Shown here piece by piece: positions 1 through 4,601 of a stretch of DNA of 7,518 nt. The position numbers were made by a program, and so were the translations under genes. Below the pieces are notes generated by a model. That model did no database searches, was not told where the DNA came from, and saw nothing but the letters and a program-made list of their open reading frames with translations. Source of the stretch: an uncultured bacterium. GTDB taxonomy: Bacteria > Patescibacteriota > Patescibacteriia > UBA1558 > GWA2-36-10. Every line of letters starts with the position of its first letter. Positions within the stretch are counted from its first letter, which is position 1. The stretch is taken from positions 1-7,518 of the forward strand of contig CALDOH010000006.1 in assembly GCA_937912185.1 (NCBI GenBank). The letters are read 5' to 3'.

Positions 1-45
1 TATGACAGGCCATCTCGAGCATTAAAACTATTTATATATGGCTAA
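1..45 (+). CDS. Possible 3' tail of an upstream gene (partial)
   Basis: Frame 1 is open from the window edge to a TAA at 43-45 and would encode a short basic and hydrophobic tail ending RALKLFIYG. If real, it overlaps the next gene's ATG by 8 bases (38-45), a common operon arrangement. Another frame (2-25) is also open to a TAA and would end TGHLEH, so the frame is uncertain. Fourteen residues are too few to name a family. No terminator is seen between here and the next gene, which fits co-transcription. Confidence 0.3.
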   Translation, partial: YDRPSRALKLFIYG

Positions 46-1897
46 AATCGTCAAAAGGAATTTGGATTCAGCTCGTCGAGCACCAGTTCGGAAAAAATCA
101 TACGAGGCACCAGCAGTCAGAAGTAAAAAGAAACGAGATGTGCCGAAGGAATATCAAACATTAAATAAGGCGCCAAGGCACCATAATGGTTTTTTGTGGC
201 TGTTGTTTTTGGCTTTTATTGCCGCTGTAGCGGGATTCTTTTATTGGAGTCAGCAAAACACTGTAGTAGTGGATAATAGTATGGAGATGAAGGTTGTTGG
301 TCCAGAAAAAATTGTTTCTGGTGACCAAGCTACTTATAATATCGAATATAAGAATATAGACACGGTTGATTTGCAGGATATGAAACTCACTGTTCGTTGG
401 CCAGCTGGATTTTATTTTGATGAGTCTAGCGTAGATCCTAGCGATGACGGAGCGACTACTTGGGATTTACCAGATCTTTCTCCGGGTCAAACTGCCAATT
501 TGGAAATAAAAGGCGTCTTGGTTGGACCAAAGGATGAAAATATCTCAGCCACCTTTAGTCTTCATTATCAACCGGCTAATTTTCATTCTGATTTTAAAGC
601 CAAACAAACAATAGAAACCAAAATAAGTGAGAATAAATTGGAAGTTGTTGTAGAAGCTCTAGATAAGACATTGGTATCCACCACTCAAGAGTTTAAATTG
701 ATATTTAGAAATTTAAGTAAAGATACTTTAGAAGACCTATCTATGGATGTTTTATATCCAGACGATTGGGTGCCAGCTATTCTTGATGGAGATCTAGAAG
801 AGATTATAGAAGGTGATGAAATAATAGAGGAAGATGTAGTAGATCTTGGCGATTTCATAAATGATGGACGTTATTGGCAATTTAGTCTTGACCCACAAGA
901 GGAAAAAAGCATGACCGTTTTTGGAACCTTTCCAGCAGATAGTGCTAGTGAGCAATCTTTGGTAGTAGAAGTTGGTAATTTAGTAGAAGAAAAATTCCGT
1001 CGTTTAGCTCGAGCTGAAAAAACCTTTGTGGTGGTCAATCCTCAATTTGAGGTTAAACTCAAGATAAATGGTAAAGAAGGTGATCAAAATGTAAAGTGGG
1101 ATGAAGCATTGCGCTATCAGCTAGAAATCACTAATAAGAGTGAAACGGAAATAGCTGATGTAAAGGTGACGGCCTTTGTCGAGGGAGATTCTTTGGATTG
1201 GGATAGTCTGGATACTATTGGTAACTATGAAGAGAATATTATTGTCTGGACCCAACAAGAAGATGAAAGCTTGGCTACTTGGCCAGTTGAGGAAACCAAG
1301 TTGTTTACCTGGGAGTTAAAGATAGTTGACGAACCGGTGCCACAAAGATTAATTGAAAATATTGTTAAATTAAATATTGAAGGTTTAGGAGATTGGGAGC
1401 AAGTTACAAGCCCAGTGATGCTGACAGTAGGAGAAAGTTTGGCATTTAACAATGGCGTTTATTGGGATTTGGGTGGTCGACAGGTTGGTTCTGGTTATTT
1501 GCCACCACAGGTTGGACAGGAGACTCAATATCTAGTGGTTTGGTCTATTACTCAGGCAACCGGATATTTTGATAATGTTGCTACAGAAGTTACTTTACCA
1601 CCACAGGTTTCTTTTATAGAAGAAACAGATACAACTGACGGAGAGTTAGTTTTTGATGAAGATACTAAAACCTTGACTTGGAATATTGAAAATTTTGATG
1701 ATTTGATTTTGCCATCTACTGCTTCTTTTGTAATCTCTCTTGAGCCAGACGAAAGTAGTCGTGGTCAGGCCATGACACTAATCAACCCAGTTACGGTCAA
1801 GGCACTAGGTTTGGAAGAAATCATAGTTGAAACCAAAATCATTAAAACTTCAGATGTAATAGCTGACACCAGTGAGACTATTGGTATTATAGAATAA
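38..1897 (+). CDS. Single-pass membrane protein with extracellular Ig-like/DUF11-like repeats
   Basis: This 619-residue protein probably sits in the cytoplasmic membrane with most of its mass outside the cell. Residues 1-50 are strongly basic and probably cytoplasmic. Residues 51-70 form one hydrophobic helix with no lipobox or clear cleavage site, so it looks like an uncleaved type II anchor. The rest is acidic and beta-rich, in about four similar modules (roughly 83-190, 200-335, 336-465 and 475-600). Each begins with an alternating hydrophobic strand, has a 'Y.(I/V)...N' strand (YNIEYKN near 100, YQLEITN near 360), and ends in a 'W....L.P' type strand pattern. This resembles the DUF11/CARDB class of bacterial surface Ig-like domains. 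An acidic stretch near 252-270 (EEIIEGDEIIEED) interrupts module 2. There is no C-terminal sorting motif or second membrane segment. No Shine-Dalgarno precedes the ATG. The domain class is inferred from pattern, and the function (surface scaffold or adhesion) is unknown. Confidence 0.75.
   Translation: MAKIVKRNLDSARRAPVRKKSYEAPAVRSKKKRDVPKEYQTLNKAPRHHNGFLWLLFLAFIAAVAGFFYWSQQNTVVVDNSMEMKVVGPEKIVSGDQATYNIEYKNIDTVDLQDMKLTVRWPAGFYFDESSVDPSDDGATTWDLPDLSPGQTANLEIKGVLVGPKDENISATFSLHYQPANFHSDFKAKQTIETKISENKLEVVVEALDKTLVSTTQEFKLIFRNLSKDTLEDLSMDVLYPDDWVPAILDGDLEEIIEGDEIIEEDVVDLGDFINDGRYWQFSLDPQEEKSMTVFGTFPADSASEQSLVVEVGNLVEEKFRRLARAEKTFVVVNPQFEVKLKINGKEGDQNVKWDEALRYQLEITNKSETEIADVKVTAFVEGDSLDWDSLDTIGNYEENIIVWTQQEDESLATWPVEETKLFTWELKIVDEPVPQRLIENIVKLNIEGLGDWEQVTSPVMLTVGESLAFNNGVYWDLGGRQVGSGYLPPQVGQETQYLVVWSITQATGYFDNVATEVTLPPQVSFIEETDTTDGELVFDEDTKTLTWNIENFDDLILPSTASFVISLEPDESSRGQAMTLINPVTVKALGLEEIIVETKIIKTSDVIADTSETIGIIE
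1882..1890 (+). promoter_or_regulatory. Possible extended -10 promoter for tgt
   Basis: TGGTATTAT at the end of the preceding gene matches a TGn-extended -10 box (hexamer 1885-1890). An overlapping TATAGA at 1888-1893 is an alternative. Either would start transcription within a few bases of the tgt ATG at 1900. No convincing -35 box is seen. The region also codes for the last residues of the upstream protein and is AT-rich, so the match may be chance. The 2-base gap also allows simple read-through from upstream. Confidence 0.3.
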
Positions 1898-1899
1898 TT

Positions 1900-3039
1900 A
1901 TGTTTAAACTACTTAAAAAATCAAATAAATCCAACGCTAGATTGGGTGTGCTTACTACTGCCAGAGGCAAAGTGAGCACTCCTTTTTTTATGCCGATAGC
2001 TACCAAGGCTGCTATCAAGTCTTTGGTAGTTTCTGAAGTAAAAGAAATGGGTGCAGAAATTATTTTGTCCAATACTTATCATAATTTGCTTCGACCAGGC
2101 TTGGATATTATCAAAAAGTTTGGTAGTCTCCACAAGTTTATGGATACTGATTTGCCGATCTTGACTGATAGCGGCGGTTATCAAGTTTTTTCTTTGTCAA
2201 AACTTAGAAAAATAAAAGGAGATAATATAGAATTTCAATCTCATATTGATGGCAAGAAATATGTTTTGAATCCTAAAAAGGTAATTGATATTCAAGTAGT
2301 GCTTGGTAGCGACATTATGATGGTACTTGATGAATGCGTGGGACTGCCCACCACCAAAGCAAAAGCCCTGGAAGCTTTGGAGCGGACTAGTCGTTGGGCT
2401 AAGATTGCTATTGATTACAAAAACGCCTTAAATAAAAAATCAAAGACTATAAAGAAACAATTGGTTTTTGGTATTGTTCAGGGTGCTGACTACAAAGATC
2501 TGCGTTTGCGTTCAGCCAAAGAATTGACGGATATGAATTTTGATGGTTATGCTATCGGTGGTCTGGCGGTTGGTGAGCCAGCCAAGACTATGTATAAGGT
2601 TTTGTCATATACTACCCCGGCTTTACCTGAAGATAAGGCAAGATATTTGATGGGAGTGGGCTACCCAGAAAATATTGTTGAGGCAGTCAAAGCTGGCGTT
2701 GACATGTTCGATTGTGTCATCCCTACTCGCGAGGCTCGTCATGGTAAACTTTATTTATGGAAAGGTAAGCGCTCGGCTGTCATTGCGAGCGCAGCGCGGC
2801 AATCTAGCCGAGCGCGACCTAGCTGGTACGAGACTATCAATATCACCAATTCTAAATTTGCCAAAGATAGTCACTCAATCAATGATACTAATCTAAAAAA
2901 TTATTCTTTGGCTTATCTACATCATTTGTTTAAGACCAATGAATCTCTAGGACTTCGTTTGGCTACTTTGAACAACTTGGATTTTTATATGAGTCTGATG
3001 AAAAATATTAGGCAAGCAATCAAACAGGGTAAGTTATAG
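1900..3039 (+). CDS. tgt: tRNA-guanine(34) transglycosylase (queuine tRNA-ribosyltransferase)
   Basis: Tgt swaps guanine 34 in the anticodon of GUN tRNAs (Asp, Asn, His, Tyr) for preQ1, the queuosine precursor, in the cytoplasm. The 379 residues match the family over the whole length (E. coli about 375). The general acid/base Asp is D90 in LTDSGGYQVFSL. The nucleophile is D271 in GVDMFDCVIPTR. Base-pocket residues D144 and C146 (LDECV), Q194 (VQGA) and GGLAVGE (220-226) are present. V224 is the residue type linked to the bacterial preQ1 preference. Two features are odd. The usual CxCxxC...H zinc site is missing: the segment before KNYSLAYLHH has no cysteine, and the later His is N359. In addition, residues 290-309 are an insertion encoded by a GC-rich palindrome. 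The ATG lies 2 bases after the upstream stop, with no Shine-Dalgarno. Family assignment is secure. Whether this variant is fully active is not known. Confidence 0.93.
   Translation: MFKLLKKSNKSNARLGVLTTARGKVSTPFFMPIATKAAIKSLVVSEVKEMGAEIILSNTYHNLLRPGLDIIKKFGSLHKFMDTDLPILTDSGGYQVFSLSKLRKIKGDNIEFQSHIDGKKYVLNPKKVIDIQVVLGSDIMMVLDECVGLPTTKAKALEALERTSRWAKIAIDYKNALNKKSKTIKKQLVFGIVQGADYKDLRLRSAKELTDMNFDGYAIGGLAVGEPAKTMYKVLSYTTPALPEDKARYLMGVGYPENIVEAVKAGVDMFDCVIPTREARHGKLYLWKGKRSAVIASAARQSSRARPSWYETINITNSKFAKDSHSINDTNLKNYSLAYLHHLFKTNESLGLRLATLNNLDFYMSLMKNIRQAIKQGKL
2763..2820 (+). repeat. GC-rich palindromic repeat inserted in the tgt coding sequence
   Basis: A nested inverted repeat lies inside tgt. 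GCGCTCGGCT (2769-2778) pairs perfectly with AGCCGAGCGC (2806-2815). Outside it, AGGT (2763-2766) pairs with ACCT (2817-2820) across a small bulge. Inside it, ATTGC (2782-2786) pairs with GCAAT (2799-2803) around a GCGC-rich tip. The core CATTGCGAGCGCAGCG...GGCAATCT resembles a small palindromic repeat dispersed in many bacterial genomes, often seen as VIASAARQS-like or SLRAQRGNL-like peptides in spurious ORFs. Resemblance is from memory, not a search. Its base composition contrasts sharply with the AT-rich gene around it. It is read in frame as part of Tgt. Confidence 0.82.
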
Positions 3040-3059
3040 TGGTAAAAAATATTATATTT

Positions 3060-3068
3060 TGCTAATAT
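3060..3068 (+). promoter_or_regulatory. Extended -10 promoter for the pilin-like gene, probably leaderless
   Basis: TGCTAATAT contains a TGn element (3060-3062) and the -10 hexamer TAATAT (3063-3068). The hexamer ends 6 bases before the ATG at 3075, so transcription should begin at or next to the start codon. No Shine-Dalgarno lies in the 35-base gap after tgt, which agrees with a leaderless message. A -35 box is not convincing (TGGTAA at 3040-3045 is the best-spaced candidate). The layout matches the promoter at 4208-4216, which raises confidence. Confidence 0.5.
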
Positions 3069-3074
3069 AAATAT

Positions 3075-3863
3075 ATGAGTGAAAAACAACAATCAAGCCT
3101 TGGTTTTAGCATTTTGACTTTTGTGATTGCCTTTGGCGTAGTAGCGCTTTTGTCTGCGGCCGTATTTATGGTAGTAAATCCAGCCAAGCGTCTCGGCCAG
3201 TCTTATGATGCTCGTCGTTGGACAGATATTATAGCTATTGCCAAAGCAGTTGAGACTTATGTTATAGACAACCATCAAATTCCGTCAGATTTCTCAGCAG
3301 CCACTAATTTAGCGGTTGATGAAAAATTTGTATTGTGCAGTAGTAGTGGTAGCAAAACTTGTGATGGTCAGACAGAAAGCTGCTTGGTAGTAAATGATAC
3401 AGATTTCCTAGGTAAGTATTTGCCAAGCTTGCCAGTTGACCCGACCAAATCGGCAACCACTGACACCGGTTATTATGTCACTAGAAAAGGAGATAATATG
3501 CTGGTCATTGGATCTTGTAGTTCTTATGACACTGCTGAGATAAAATTTGTGGCCAAAGCAGCTTTGCCAGATTTGGTGGCTGTCTGTGGTGATGGTGATG
3601 TAGAGGGTAGTGAGGCTTGTGATGATGGTGATGTTTATAATGAGGGCTGTGGTAATGGGTTTATAGAAACAGCTGGTGATTATTGTAATTATAATTGTAC
3701 CGCTACAACAACTATAGCTGTTACGGAAGGTTGTGATTATATAGGTTGGACAAATGATTGTGAGACTATGTTAGAGGGTGTATATGCTACGGAGAATGAT
3801 ACTGGCGCTGGTTGGTGTCTGTCTGGTTGCTCTCTATATAAAAGTTTTTGTACGCCGGTGTAG
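3075..3863 (+). CDS. Pilin-like protein fused to a DUF4215-like cysteine-rich repeat (truncated by frameshift)
   Basis: The 262 residues start with a type IV pilin-like leader: a short polar stretch, G10-F11 as the likely prepilin peptidase site, then a hydrophobic helix at 11-34. NPAKRLGQSYDARR..D (35-51) is typical of CPR pilins and pseudopilins, and YLPSLPVDP (115-123) and GYYV (132-135) resemble the GspG-like tail. The usual Glu at mature position 5 is Thr (T15). From about 171 a cysteine-rich module begins (CGDGDVEGSEACDDGD), matching the DUF4215/Myxococcus cysteine-rich repeat signature. The frame stops at 3861-3863 just as a second copy starts, and the rest continues in the -1 frame to 4144. 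The intact protein would be about 356 residues. It is probably assembled at or exported to the cell surface, where the cysteines could form disulfides. It is preceded by a leaderless-type promoter. Pilin origin is well supported. Its role as pilus subunit, minor pilin or adhesin is open. Confidence 0.75.
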   Translation: MSEKQQSSLGFSILTFVIAFGVVALLSAAVFMVVNPAKRLGQSYDARRWTDIIAIAKAVETYVIDNHQIPSDFSAATNLAVDEKFVLCSSSGSKTCDGQTESCLVVNDTDFLGKYLPSLPVDPTKSATTDTGYYVTRKGDNMLVIGSCSSYDTAEIKFVAKAALPDLVAVCGDGDVEGSEACDDGDVYNEGCGNGFIETAGDYCNYNCTATTTIAVTEGCDYIGWTNDCETMLEGVYATENDTGAGWCLSGCSLYKSFCTPV

Positions 3864-4141
3864 AGGGTAGTGAGGGTTGTGATGATGGTGATACTTTTAC
3901 AGAAGGTTGTGGTAATGCTACGTTAGAAACGGCAGGCACTTATTGTAGTAGTGCTTGTACAACGGTGGTTGTAATAAGTGTTGATGAGGTTTGTGATTCT
4001 ACTTTTTCAGGGGGTTGCTGGGATGAAATGTCTCATCAGGATTTATACGCAACTGGTTATGTCCACGATAGGAATTGTGGTGGGGTTAATACATCTTGTA
4101 ATAACTCTTGTAGTTATTGTTCCCAGGGTTGCATAGGTATT
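3585..4141 (+). repeat. Tandem duplication of a cysteine-rich module (two units)
   Basis: Two units of about 265-290 bases lie head to tail: roughly 3585-3848 and 3849-4141. Both contain TGTAGAGGGTAGTGAGG (3599-3615 and 3859-3875), exactly 260 bases apart. Both encode VEGSE-C-DDGD...EGCGN...ETAG-YC...C, then a V-x-E-x-CD segment and an LYAT or VYAT motif before the last cysteines. The period of 260 is not a multiple of three, which places unit 2 out of frame with unit 1. The protein-level similarity extends over the whole unit, so this is a domain duplication rather than a short shared motif. Confidence 0.75.
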
Positions 4142-4144
4142 TAA
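3848..4144 (+). pseudogene. Out-of-frame 3' part of the pilin/DUF4215-like gene
   Basis: This frame holds the second cysteine-rich unit (VEGSEGCDDGDTFTEGCGN...) and ends at a TAA. It has no credible start of its own. The only initiation codon near the beginning is a TTG at 3848 inside the previous frame, without a Shine-Dalgarno or promoter, and without the leader a secreted cysteine-rich domain would need. Comparison with unit 1 puts a net one-base loss between about 3849 and 3858: after the TGT cysteine codon, unit 1 has 12 bases before GTAGAG and unit 2 has 8. Adding one base there rejoins the frames. It may be a real mutation, a sequencing error, or recoding near the T-run at 3845-3849. 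About 98 codons remain open after the shift with cysteines conserved, so any break is recent. Confidence 0.7.
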
Positions 4145-4157
4145 CAGTCTATTTTTA

Positions 4158-4193
4158 AAAACGCCCTTAGTTGAAGCTGAGGATGTTTTTTTT
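4158..4193 (+). terminator. Rho-independent terminator
   Basis: The stem 4158-4170 (AAAACGCCCTTAG) pairs with 4177-4189 (CTGAGGATGTTTT) around the loop TTGAAG, with two G-U pairs and one C-A mismatch. A run of eight T follows the core stem (4186-4193). It lies 14 bases after the stop at 4144 and closes the pilin-like transcription unit. Confidence 0.85.
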
Positions 4194-4207
4194 ATTTGTC
4201 TAAAATA

Positions 4208-4216
4208 TGGTATAAT
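4208..4216 (+). promoter_or_regulatory. Consensus extended -10 promoter of the Clp operon, probably leaderless
   Basis: TGGTATAAT holds a TGn extension (4208-4210) and a perfect -10 hexamer TATAAT (4211-4216). The predicted start point, about 7 bases downstream, falls at or beside the ATG at 4224, so the mRNA should be leaderless. No Shine-Dalgarno is present. A -35 box at the proper distance would fall in the T-run of the terminator (4188-4193), so the extended -10 probably carries recognition. This is the strongest promoter match in the window. Confidence 0.75.
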
Positions 4217-4223
4217 TTAATTG

Positions 4224-4601
4224 ATGACACAGACAGTACTAGGACAAGCTATTAAGTCTATTTTTCTAGATCTAATCTGGGAAATTTTGTATTTTCCTCT
4301 TTGGTGGTATGGTCCAGGATTAAAGAGGGTGGCTTTGTATACAGTCAATTCTATCAAAAACACTGAGCACAGTTTGGGTATAAGTATTATGTATAAAAAC
4401 TTATTTAAACCCATGTTTGGTCAGCATGATCGTCAAGGCAGGCTGATTAGTTTTTTGATGAGAGTGATACTTACTCTTATTAGGACACTTATGTTTGTGT
4501 TTTTATTGGTGTTTAATTTATTGGCAATAGTATTTTGGGTAATTTTACCTATATTTGTCGCATGGGAAATATTTTTCAACCTAGGAAAGATATGGAGTTA
4601 G
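4224..4601 (+). CDS. Small integral membrane protein, unnamed family
   Basis: The 125-residue protein has a hydrophobic, aromatic first segment around residues 14-30 (with FPLWWYGPGL), a polar middle (about 32-75) containing NSIKNTEHSLGISI and KNLFKPMFGQHDRQGR, and a long hydrophobic stretch at about 77-120 able to form two membrane helices. I do not recognise a named domain. The pattern of a WW-Y motif, KNLF.PM.GQ.D.QGR and a terminal hydrophobic hairpin recalls a membrane family I associate with CPR genomes beside Clp-like ATPases; this is unverified. ATG 4224 is chosen because it sits at the predicted transcription start; a TTG one codon upstream (4221) is possible. The 3' end overlaps the ATPase gene by 10 bases, so the two are probably made in step and may act as partners in the membrane. 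No enzymatic motif is visible. Confidence 0.8.
   Translation: MTQTVLGQAIKSIFLDLIWEILYFPLWWYGPGLKRVALYTVNSIKNTEHSLGISIMYKNLFKPMFGQHDRQGRLISFLMRVILTLIRTLMFVFLLVFNLLAIVFWVILPIFVAWEIFFNLGKIWS
4583..4586 (+). promoter_or_regulatory. Shine-Dalgarno that fixes the Clp ATPase start
   Basis: AGGA (within CTAGGAAAGAT) lies 5 bases before the ATG at 4592. Earlier in-frame starts (TTG 4535, ATG 4562) have no comparable site and would put 10-19 extra residues before the zinc ribbon and a longer overlap with the upstream gene. The site lies inside the end of the upstream gene, which fits translational coupling. Confidence 0.65.

Noticed and set aside
2764..2828. GGTA direct repeats flanking the tgt palindrome as a target-site duplication
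   Set aside because: The copies are 61 bases apart, so collapsing them would break the tgt frame; four bases is also easily chance.
2675..2896. Overlapping + strand frame inside tgt encoding an SLRAQRGNLAER-like peptide
   Set aside because: This is the alternative-frame reading of the palindromic repeat and tgt codons; the tgt frame is supported by homology on both sides.
3044..3061. AT-only palindrome AAAATAT-T-ATATTTT after tgt as a terminator
   Set aside because: It has no GC pairs and a one-base centre, so a stable RNA hairpin is unlikely; it overlaps the spacer of the promoter for the next gene.
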